This document shows, one piece after another, positions 1 through 7,291 of a stretch of 64,000 nt of DNA. The notes under the pieces were generated by a model. It ran no database searches. It had not been told where the DNA came from and worked only from the letters and a program-made list of their open reading frames with translations. Each line of letters begins with the position of its first letter. Positions within the stretch are counted from its first letter, which is position 1. The DNA is from Scytonematopsis contorta HA4267-MV1 (GTDB taxonomy: Bacteria > Cyanobacteriota > Cyanobacteriia > Cyanobacteriales > Nostocaceae): the NCBI GenBank assembly GCA_019359035.1, contig JAHHIC010000054.1:124001-188000 (forward strand), in the 5' to 3' direction. Position numbers and translations under genes: made by a program.

Positions 1-1
1 T

Positions 2-640
2 GGTGGTAGTGGTTCTGGTAAATCTACTATCGCTAAAGTGATTACTGGTTTGTATCAACCTTGGGAAGGAGAAATATTATTTGACGGTATACCCCGTTCA
101 CAAATTCCTCGTTCTGTTATCACAAACTCTTTGGCTGTAATAGAACAAGAAATTTTACTTTTCAGTGGCTCTGTGCGAGACAATTTAACTTTGTGGGATG
201 ACACAATACCTGATGGACAGTTAGTCAAGGCTTGTATGGATGCAGCGATTCACGAAATAGTGATGGCATTACCTGGTGGATATAATGGGGAACTGATGGA
301 AGGAGCGGGAAATTTAAGTGGGGGACAGCGCCAACGTTTAGAGATTGCTCGTGCTTTAGTGAATAATCCTTCAATCTTAGTGATGGATGAAGCAACCAGC
401 GCTCTCGATACAGAATCGGAGTCAATGATTGACCAAAATCTTCGTAGACGTGGATGTTCTTGTATTATTGTCGCTCACCGCTTAAGCACTATTCGCGATT
501 GCGATGAGATTATCGTTATGGAAAGAGGTAAAGTTGTCCAACGCGGTACTCATGAACAATTATGGGCTATGGGTGGATATTATGCAAACTTAATTAAATC
601 GGAAGAATCTAAAAAACAAGAAGCTTTAGCCTCCATTTAA
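2..640 (+). CDS. NHLP-type bacteriocin exporter ABC transporter, C-terminal ATPase part (5' end outside window)
   Basis: The frame is open from base 2, so the gene starts upstream and only its last ~212 residues are here. They form a complete ABC ATPase: Walker [10 protein letters not shown] begins in the second base of the window, the signature LSGGQRQR lies near base 313, Walker [12 protein letters not shown] near 376, and the H-loop VAHRLST near 472. The best fit is the NHLP (nitrile-hydratase-leader) family exporter, because a matching leader-peptide gene and LanM follow directly and a second NHLP-type transporter lies at 7292. In that family the N-terminus carries a C39 Cys protease that cuts after Gly-Gly; it would lie outside the window, so its presence is inference. 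The ATPase call is secure; the family assignment rests on context. Confidence 0.85.
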   Translation, partial: GGSGSGKSTIAKVITGLYQPWEGEILFDGIPRSQIPRSVITNSLAVIEQEILLFSGSVRDNLTLWDDTIPDGQLVKACMDAAIHEIVMALPGGYNGELMEGAGNLSGGQRQRLEIARALVNNPSILVMDEATSALDTESESMIDQNLRRRGCSCIIVAHRLSTIRDCDEIIVMERGKVVQRGTHEQLWAMGGYYANLIKSEESKKQEALASI

Positions 641-641
641 A

Positions 642-797
642 TGTAGAGACGTTACATGTAACGTCTCATTCATAAACATGACATGTAACCCTTAATGTCA
701 AGACGCGATTAATCCATAATGTAGAGACGCGATTAATCCATAATGTAGAGACGCGATTAATCCATAATGTAGAGACGCTATTAATCGCGTCTCTACC
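642..797. repeat. gtagagac palindrome, 24-bp tandem repeats and terminator-like hairpin
   Basis: Directly after the exporter stop codon lies a palindrome with arms gtagagacg/cgtctc around ttacatgtaa (642-668). Four 24-bp units follow (694-717, 718-741, 742-765 and a fourth from 766), each reading aatgtagagacgcgatta plus tccat or a variant. The last unit is completed into a hairpin, gtagagacgct/cgcgtctctac (769-796). The hairpin could end exporter transcription. The same motif recurs at several other places in the window. Confidence 0.8.
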
Positions 798-1065
798 AGG
801 GTTGCAAAATAAACAATACTATTTTGATTATCGCCTTATTACTAAATAAGGTGCTATTTATAGTAACAGTTATAACTTAGATTATGCAATATTTTTCGCA
901 CTTTATTTACAAAAAATCAAATTTTATTCTTATCTTGACGTTTGATAATTACCTTGATTACACTGTGGAGGTCGGTAGCAAAAGATGCAATTGTAAAAGA
1001 TATATTAACAATTGCTATTTCTCTTTACCGCTTCAAACTCTCATATCAATCAAATCGTAAATAAC
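798..1065 (+). other. Intergenic leader region upstream of the lanthipeptide precursor
   Basis: This AT-rich stretch between the terminator-like repeats and the precursor gene must hold the precursor promoter if that gene is transcribed separately. I see no convincing sigma-70 box pair and no other gene. A TTG at 1012 would extend the precursor frame, but the extra residues do not resemble the leader family. Confidence 0.4.
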
Positions 1066-1422
1066 ATGAGCGAACAATCTATTTCCCGCGACGAAATCCA
1101 ATCTAAGATTCTTATCAAAGCGTTAGAAAATTCTGAATTCAGACAACAATTGTTGAGCAATCCAACTGCAGCAAAAGAAGCTGTTGAACAAGAGATTGGT
1201 CAAAAGCTTCCAGATGCTTTCAATGTTAAAGTACTCCAAGAAACAGAAGATACAGTTTACTTGGTTATGCCTTGTATTCCTGATGCTTCAGGTGAGTTGT
1301 CTGATTCAGAACTAGAAGCTGTAGCTGGTGGAAGCAGAAAGAGAAACTGTGTAACTGGTGCTACTATCCGCGTAGACTGTGCATTTGGTTCAGTTTGTGT
1401 TCTCACAAACAGAGGTTTATAA
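1066..1422 (+). CDS. NHLP-leader lanthipeptide precursor peptide (LanA type)
   Basis: The start was placed at the ATG encoding MSEQSISRDEI, because this is where the leader similarity begins; a TTG at 1012 in the same frame is possible but unlikely. The 118-residue product has an ~89-residue leader resembling the nitrile-hydratase alpha-subunit-like (NHLP) leader: a LIKALENSEFRQQLLSNP helix, then EIGQKLPDAFNVKVLQET, then VYLVMP. It ends in the classic cleavage tail LSDSELEAVAGG. The 29-residue core begins SRKRNC and holds three Cys (core positions 6, 16, 22), three Thr (8, 11, 25) and two Ser (1, 20), so up to three (methyl)lanthionine rings are possible. LanM follows about 108 bp downstream and exporter genes flank both. 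The ring pattern cannot be predicted from sequence. No good ribosome-binding site is visible. Confidence 0.92.
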   Translation: MSEQSISRDEIQSKILIKALENSEFRQQLLSNPTAAKEAVEQEIGQKLPDAFNVKVLQETEDTVYLVMPCIPDASGELSDSELEAVAGGSRKRNCVTGATIRVDCAFGSVCVLTNRGL

Positions 1423-1493
1423 TCAAAATCTTACCTACCTAAATATGATATTTCAGGTTATTTAAAATCTAAAACTTATCATATTAGCCCTTT

Positions 1494-1521
1494 CAAGAGG
1501 GACGGAAAAATCCGTCCTTCT
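1494..1521 (+). terminator. Hairpin between precursor and LanM (possible attenuator)
   Basis: A stem ggacgga/tccgtcc with an aaaaa loop (about 1499-1517), followed by ttcttt, sits in the gap between the precursor stop at 1422 and the putative LanM TTG start at 1530. It could partially terminate transcription so that precursor mRNA exceeds LanM mRNA, or mask LanM translation. This is inference from position and structure. Confidence 0.5.
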
Positions 1522-1529
1522 TTGATTGT

Positions 1530-4500
1530 TTGAGCAACTCAAGAATATTACCCAACTTTTCATCAGCAAATCAGCAACAAAGTTTAACTTGTATGCGAGT
1601 AAAGCAAGAATACCTAAATAAGATAATCGATAAATCTAGTACAGTTAGTGAACGTTTACAGAGTGAATTTTTACCAGAAAATACACCAGAGAATGAGCGT
1701 TTAATTGATTCTAGAATGGAAGCATGGTGCAAAACTGTTGCTGGTGGTAATAAGGATTTATTGGAAAAACGTTTTGCATGGGATAAATTAGATTTAAATT
1801 TAGTACGTAATGTATTAGGTTCCGGAAGTATAAGTGATATAGAATCTTTACCAGACTGGGCAGAAATTTTAAAGGATGTTCTGGAAGCAACTCCAAATGA
1901 ATACACTACAGAAAATGACCGTTGTTTAGACTTACAAGAACCATTACCTTTTGAAGAATTATTTTTACCTTTTATTAAAGTTGCTCGCGAGAAGTTACAA
2001 AAATTAGCTGCTTCCCACTATTACCTATGCTCTGATTTAGCTCACAAAGATTTAGAGCGAGACCTTTTAGAAAATCTAAGCTTGCTTTGTTCTCAGGTTT
2101 TGGGTATTCGCTTTCAAGTATTTCGTCACTATAATCCTCAATTAATCAATAGAATTGAACCACAGCAGGATGGTAAGCCTCAAGAAATATATAAAGCATT
2201 TATAAATGAGCTTTTAAAAGATGGGCTATTGAACTTTTTGCAAGAATATGCTGTACTAGCCCGCTTACTGGCAACAACTACAACTTTCTGGGTTAATAAT
2301 AATTGTCAATTTTTGCAGCATTTAGCATCAGATTTTCAGGATATCCAAAAGACTTTTGCTATTCCAGATGAATTAGGCAAAGTTGTTGCAATCAAACCTA
2401 GTTTATCGGACAGCCATCATAACGGCAAAACAGTAATAAGCATTACCTTTGCTTGTGGACTCAAACTTATCTATAAACCCAAAGATTTGGGTATGGAAGC
2501 AGCATATTTTCAGTTCCTCAGTTGGCTTAATGAACAAGAAATTCCTTTACAGTTTAAAATAGTTAAAGTTATTAATCGCTCAACATATGGTTGGGTTGAG
2601 TATGTAGAGCACTTGCCCTGTTCAGGCTTAGAGGCTGGTGAGCGCTATTACAAAAGAGCCGGAATGTTACTATGTTTACTATATGTACTAGAAGCCACTG
2701 ATTGCCATAATGAAAATATTATTGCTTGTGGTGAACATCCAGTTCTAATTGATACAGAAATGCTTTTAACTCCTCGTGTACGGGAAGTAGATAGCGCAGA
2801 CGCAGGTTTAGAAGCTTCTTATTTTGCGATGCAACATATGAATAATTCTGTACTGCGTTCTAGTCTTTTACCCACATGGGAAACAGGAGCAGACGGTTCG
2901 GTTTATGATATTAGTGGAATCGGTGGAATTGGTGGACAGGAAACCCATTATCGAGTGAAAACATGGAAGCACATTAACACCGATAAAATGGAGATGAGTT
3001 ATGAGTATGTTAAAACCTCATCTAAAGCTAATATACCTTTTGTAGATGGAGTTAATAAAGTTAATCTCTTACCAGGTGATTATGTGGAGCAATTCGTTGA
3101 TGGATTTCGCCACATGTATAACTTTTTCGTGGTAAATAAAGAAGTTTTACTCGCTGATGATAGTCCATTAAAAATATTTGCTCGTGAGCAAGTTCGTTTT
3201 ATTTTTCGTCCCACCAAAGTTTATGCCGCTGTACAAAAAGAAGCACTTCAACCTAAATATTTAAGAAACGGAATTGAATACAGTATTGCACTGGACGTTA
3301 TCTATAGACCACAACTTCAATTTGAAGACAAGCCCCATTACTGGAAAATTTTAGAACAAGAAAAACAAGCTTTGACACAGCTTGATGTTCCATTATTACT
3401 AACTCATTGTGATAGCGATAGTTTAACTATTTCTACAAATTGCCAGTTGGAGAAATATTTTACTAATCCTAGCTATGAATTGGTTAGTTCTCGTTTGCAG
3501 CAGTTAAACGAGCAGGATTTGGATACGCAAATTAATTTTATTCGTGCTTCCCTTTATGGAAATGCAACCAAGAAGCTTGATAATTCATCTTTAATTGAGG
3601 AAGATTCATTCAATATTGAGTCGTTTGAGCCTTTGTCTGTGGAAGCTTTAGTGCAAGAAGCATGTTATATAGCTCAACAAATTCAAGAAAAGGCAATGCA
3701 AGGTACTGATGGTAGCGTGACTTGGATGGGGTTGCAATATATACTTAAGAGTCAGCGCTTCCTATTTAGCCCTATGGGTAGTGACTTGTATGATGGGACT
3801 GCTGGTGTAGCTCTTTTTCTTGCTGCTGTGGAAAAAGTTACTGGTGGTACAGGTTTTCGTGAGTTAGCCGTAAGCAGCTTACAAGCTTTTCATAAATTCC
3901 TACATCATGCAGAAGCAGATTTTCAACAAAAAATTGTTAATGATATTGGCATTGGTGGTGCTAAAGGGTTAGGTTCACTTATTTATACATTAGTGCAGAC
4001 AAGTTCATTTCTGAATGAACCTATGTTACTGGAAGATGCTCAAAAAGCAGTATCCTTTATAACGGCAGATGTTATAGCTGCAGATAAAAAATTGGATACT
4101 GTGTTTGGGGCATCTGGAGCTATTTTAGGGTTACTGGCTTTACACAAAGTAACTAATGACCCACAAGTTTTGGAAATTGCGATCGCCTGCGGACATCATT
4201 TATTAAATAACCGGAAACTCAGCACTACAGGCTATCAAGCTTGGCCAACTATAGACGAAAAACTTCTGACTGGCTTTTCTCATGGTGCTGCTGGTATTGC
4301 TTACAGTTTACTAAAGTTGTATGCAGTCACTAAAAACTCAATATTTTTAGATGCAGCTAAAGAAGGAATTGCCTACGAAAATAGTGTATTCTCTTCTACT
4401 AATCAAAATTGGCCAGACTACAGATACGACAGTTCAGTGTTTGGTATAAGTTGGTGTCATGGTGCCCCCGGTATTGGTTTGGCAAGGTTAGGTGGGTTGG

Positions 4501-4853
4501 AAATTTTAGATACTCCAGAAATTCGTCAAGACATCGAAAAATCATTGGAATATACCCAACAAATAGGTTTACAAGGGATTGACCATCTTTGCTGTGGTAA
4601 CTTCGGTCGTATGGAAACACTATTAATAGCATCTCGTCAATTTTCTCGTCCAGAAATGTTTTCAGTTGTTCAAAAACAAGCCGCTGCACTGATACAAAAT
4701 GCCAAAAAAACTGGAAATTTTCAAATATCTTCCCCACCTTTTGAGCAAGTTTATAATCCTAGCTTTTTCTCTGGAGTGGCAGGAGTTGGTTACCAACTTT
4801 TACGTTTAGCTTATCCGGATATACTACCCAGTGTATTGCTATGGCAAAACTGA
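1530..4853 (+). CDS. lanM: Class II lanthipeptide synthetase LanM, CCG (ProcM-like) subtype
   Basis: The 1107-residue bifunctional enzyme would dehydrate Ser/Thr in the precursor core and cyclise Cys onto them. The N-terminal kinase-like dehydratase (DUF4135 type, about residues 150-650) shows the Lys motif YKPKD (K316), the D-x-HNEN motif (D391, H393, N394) and the metal-binding IDTE (D408, E410). The C-terminal LanC-like cyclase (about 720-1107) has the helical GxxG repeats DGTAGVALF, GASGAILGL, SHGAAGIAYSL, and the zinc site SWCHGAPG (C976) with HLCCGNFG (C1021, C1022). Three Cys ligands are the mark of the CCG group typified by ProcM of Prochlorococcus, whose members often accept diverse substrates. 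The TTG start at 1530 gives the longest frame; ATG 1593 (MRVKQEY) is an alternative and neither has a clear ribosome-binding site. Length is usual for LanM. Confidence 0.97.
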   Translation: MSNSRILPNFSSANQQQSLTCMRVKQEYLNKIIDKSSTVSERLQSEFLPENTPENERLIDSRMEAWCKTVAGGNKDLLEKRFAWDKLDLNLVRNVLGSGSISDIESLPDWAEILKDVLEATPNEYTTENDRCLDLQEPLPFEELFLPFIKVAREKLQKLAASHYYLCSDLAHKDLERDLLENLSLLCSQVLGIRFQVFRHYNPQLINRIEPQQDGKPQEIYKAFINELLKDGLLNFLQEYAVLARLLATTTTFWVNNNCQFLQHLASDFQDIQKTFAIPDELGKVVAIKPSLSDSHHNGKTVISITFACGLKLIYKPKDLGMEAAYFQFLSWLNEQEIPLQFKIVKVINRSTYGWVEYVEHLPCSGLEAGERYYKRAGMLLCLLYVLEATDCHNENIIACGEHPVLIDTEMLLTPRVREVDSADAGLEASYFAMQHMNNSVLRSSLLPTWETGADGSVYDISGIGGIGGQETHYRVKTWKHINTDKMEMSYEYVKTSSKANIPFVDGVNKVNLLPGDYVEQFVDGFRHMYNFFVVNKEVLLADDSPLKIFAREQVRFIFRPTKVYAAVQKEALQPKYLRNGIEYSIALDVIYRPQLQFEDKPHYWKILEQEKQALTQLDVPLLLTHCDSDSLTISTNCQLEKYFTNPSYELVSSRLQQLNEQDLDTQINFIRASLYGNATKKLDNSSLIEEDSFNIESFEPLSVEALVQEACYIAQQIQEKAMQGTDGSVTWMGLQYILKSQRFLFSPMGSDLYDGTAGVALFLAAVEKVTGGTGFRELAVSSLQAFHKFLHHAEADFQQKIVNDIGIGGAKGLGSLIYTLVQTSSFLNEPMLLEDAQKAVSFITADVIAADKKLDTVFGASGAILGLLALHKVTNDPQVLEIAIACGHHLLNNRKLSTTGYQAWPTIDEKLLTGFSHGAAGIAYSLLKLYAVTKNSIFLDAAKEGIAYENSVFSSTNQNWPDYRYDSSVFGISWCHGAPGIGLARLGGLEILDTPEIRQDIEKSLEYTQQIGLQGIDHLCCGNFGRMETLLIASRQFSRPEMFSVVQKQAAALIQNAKKTGNFQISSPPFEQVYNPSFFSGVAGVGYQLLRLAYPDILPSVLLWQN

Positions 4854-4941
4854 TAGCGTCTATTGGTTATCGTGGATAATCCTTAGATATAATGCTTCTC
4901 GGTTTGTTCTATTCTCGTATTGTTCAATTTATACGACACAA

Positions 4942-5091
4942 GCCAGGGAATAAATTCCCTGTCTAAAAGCTAAAGTCCTCTAAAGAGGACTAATATTAAT
5001 ACATCGAAAACAAAATACACATAAAAGTCATATTTATTATTAGTCCTCTTCAGAGGACTTCAGCTTTTAGACAGGGAATTTATTCCCTGGC
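4942..5091. repeat. Long palindromic element, copy A
   Basis: Arms of about 53 bp (4942-4994 and 5039-5091) are inverted copies of each other; the outer 30 bp match perfectly. Each arm also holds smaller palindromes, gggaataaattccc and gtcctctaaagaggac. It lies between two convergent genes (LanM and GNAT), so it could act as a bidirectional terminator or be a MITE-like element. Related copies are at 18817, 41228 and 62091. Confidence 0.85.
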
Positions 5092-5098
5092 GCTTATT

Positions 5099-6007
5099 TT
5101 AGATAATTGGGATGCTTCCATTGAACAATTTACAAGAAACTCTAATTTCCTGTAAAGAATTTAAATAAGGAGCCATATGCCTTTTGGCAAAATTAATCAT
5201 GGCTGGATGAGAAGCTGGAACAGTCCATATTACATTAGGAATATCTGGTATTTGAGATTGCCGTTGGGTAGCTTCTTGGTAAAGAGGAATTACTCGACCC
5301 ATTCTTTGCAAATCTGGTCGGACAAAACTACAGGTGTAACGAATAGTATCAGGTGATATTCTGTGGGTTAGTAACCAGCCAACAACTTTTTCATGATATT
5401 TTAGACCAAGGCTATTAAGGGGTTCAAAATCTTCTTCGTTTATAAAGGGGTCAAGGTCAGATGGTATCCAAGGATTTTCTTCTTGTTCTTTTTTGAGAGC
5501 CAAACGTTCTTCGTCAGTAATCTCCACCCAAGGAAAAATTTTAAATTCACTTGGTAGACGAAAACTTTTTTGCAGCCAAGGAACCTGAGTAACTTGACAA
5601 TTCCATTTACAAACTATTTGTTGTGCTTGGGGTGATAACCAATCTTGCTTTTGTAATATACGTTCTAAAGCTTTAGTTGTTGGTTGACCTGTAGTGTAAG
5701 ACAATCTAGCACCCGAACAACCTCTTAAATACAGTTCTTCTTGCAACTTAGCTATAATTCCATTACCGATTCCGCGATTACGATAGTTGGGTGACACAAA
5801 AATCGAAAGTATTTCAGCAAATTCACTTTCTGAAGAACTTTCAGCCAAACCCAAACCAACTGGTTTATTTACTTCATCTACTGCAGCAATAGCTAAAGTT
5901 GAACTATCTGGTTGAAATTCTTGTAAGAGAAAACGGTATGAAGGAAAAGTAAATCCTTGATACGTTGCGGCTGTAAACAAATTATTAATCAAATTTAATG
6001 TGACCAT
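5099..6007 (-). CDS. GNAT-family N-acetyltransferase (two-lobed, 302 aa)
   Basis: The N-terminal half carries the acetyl-CoA-binding core of GNAT enzymes: beta-4 ILSIFVSPNYRNR leads into RGIGNGIIAKLQEEL (about residues 68-94), the R/Q-x-x-G-x-G/A loop. The second half (about 150-302) looks like a diverged second GNAT-type lobe (KYHEKVVGWLLTHRI, FVRPDLQRMGRVIPLYQEA), so the protein is probably a fused tandem. The substrate is unknown. It sits convergent to LanM within the lanthipeptide locus, so peptide or self-immunity acetylation is conceivable, but nothing in the sequence shows this. The ATG start at 6007 fits the domain start. A palindromic element ends 8 bp from its stop codon. Confidence 0.8.
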   Translation of the reverse strand: MVTLNLINNLFTAATYQGFTFPSYRFLLQEFQPDSSTLAIAAVDEVNKPVGLGLAESSSESEFAEILSIFVSPNYRNRGIGNGIIAKLQEELYLRGCSGARLSYTTGQPTTKALERILQKQDWLSPQAQQIVCKWNCQVTQVPWLQKSFRLPSEFKIFPWVEITDEERLALKKEQEENPWIPSDLDPFINEEDFEPLNSLGLKYHEKVVGWLLTHRISPDTIRYTCSFVRPDLQRMGRVIPLYQEATQRQSQIPDIPNVIWTVPASHPAMINFAKRHMAPYLNSLQEIRVSCKLFNGSIPII

Positions 6008-6130
6008 TATTAATAACCAAAATTAAATTTACATACATAAACTCAACATGTTAAACCCAACATGTAAAACCCAACATCTCCAAGATTTTGTTGGGTTTCG
6101 TTCCTCAACCCAATCTACGGGGTTAGGTTC

Positions 6131-7273
6131 TTAGAAGCTTAGTACTTCTAAAGTATCGAGAATATATCTAGCAGCATCAACAAAAACTTCATCCATATCT
6201 TGAAATTTATCGGGATGGATTAATGATTGTAATTCTCGAAAGCTAGCTTCATCTTCTATACCACTTCCACCAAAACCAGATTCTAAAACTGCTGCATATT
6301 TTGGCTGGATACCTAAGTGATTAACAGCATTATGTAAATATTTTTTCTCATCATATGATATCTCACCATCAATTGCTGACATTTCGTAACAAAAACTCAT
6401 CATTAACACTTTTTCTGGTTCAGAGAGAAAAGCTGTCAGTTTCAACCAATCTTTAGGACTTTTATAAATATCACTTTGAGGCATTTTATCAATCAGTGTT
6501 TCCATTAGCTCCCTAATATCATTGTTATTTTTAGGGATTAAGCGTTTGATAGTTCGTGAAAGAAGTGCTTGTTCCTCTTCTTGCTGCATTCCATCTGCAA
6601 CTAATACTCCCCAAGTAATTACAAGTAAGGACGACAAAAACACGACAACAGAGTTTATATCACCTTTCGTAAGTTTTTTATCAGCTAAATAAGATAAAAA
6701 GCTGACTGCATCTAAACTAACGAATCGTAGACCTAAATAATCAAATTGCCGAGGATTGATGAAATTTTGCAATTCATTCCAAGTGGCAGTATCTTGGATA
6801 TAGCGACTACTATACCAAGATTCTAAAGTCGCGGTATAACGGAGGTCAATATTCAGTGCATTTGCAGTTGCTTTTAAATATTCATTTTCGCTAGGAGCTA
6901 TTTCTCCATCAACCGCTGACATTTCATAAGAAAAGCTCAAAAGTAAAGTTTTTTCAGCTTGGGAAAGAGATTTTGTTAATTTGAGTAATTCTGAAGGATT
7001 TTTATATATGGGGTTTTCTCGGATGCCATCAATTAAAAGTTGGATTAACACAGGTACATCACCCTTTGCTGGAACCAATTGTTCAATGGTCTTAGTTAAT
7101 AATTTTGTTTCAGACTCAGTAACTGTACCATCAGCAAACATTACACCTAAAGTCATAGTCACCAATGAAGACAAGAACATCATTCCAGGAGTGATATCTG
7201 CATCATTCAGTTTGCGTCTCGTAAGACGAGATAATAATTCTGTAGCTTCGGAACTTACCAACACTGCGTTCAT
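6131..7273 (-). CDS. Tandem TerB-like domain protein
   Basis: The 380-residue protein is made of two similar halves (about 1-190 and 191-380). Each has a helical TerB-like signature repeated twice: FADGTVTESE and SAVDGEIAPSE in the first half, VADGMQQEEE and SAIDGEISYDEK in the second. TerB domains (tellurite-resistance family) are acidic metal-binding helical modules often found in envelope-stress and secretion contexts. No signal peptide is seen, though both halves hold a hydrophobic stretch (MMFLSSLVTMTLGVM; VVVFLSSLLVITWGVLV) that could be a buried helix or membrane-associated. It is divergent from the NHLP exporter gene with only 18 bp between start codons, suggesting joint control. Its function in bacteriocin export or immunity is inference from position. 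Confidence 0.75.
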   Translation of the reverse strand: MNAVLVSSEATELLSRLTRRKLNDADITPGMMFLSSLVTMTLGVMFADGTVTESETKLLTKTIEQLVPAKGDVPVLIQLLIDGIRENPIYKNPSELLKLTKSLSQAEKTLLLSFSYEMSAVDGEIAPSENEYLKATANALNIDLRYTATLESWYSSRYIQDTATWNELQNFINPRQFDYLGLRFVSLDAVSFLSYLADKKLTKGDINSVVVFLSSLLVITWGVLVADGMQQEEEQALLSRTIKRLIPKNNNDIRELMETLIDKMPQSDIYKSPKDWLKLTAFLSEPEKVLMMSFCYEMSAIDGEISYDEKKYLHNAVNHLGIQPKYAAVLESGFGGSGIEDEASFRELQSLIHPDKFQDMDEVFVDAARYILDTLEVLSF

Positions 7274-7291
7274 AAATTAAACCTACCTAAA

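Noticed and set aside
1012-1065. TTG 1012 as the start of the lanthipeptide precursor
   Set aside because: The added residues do not match NHLP leaders; the ATG at 1066 begins the normal leader.
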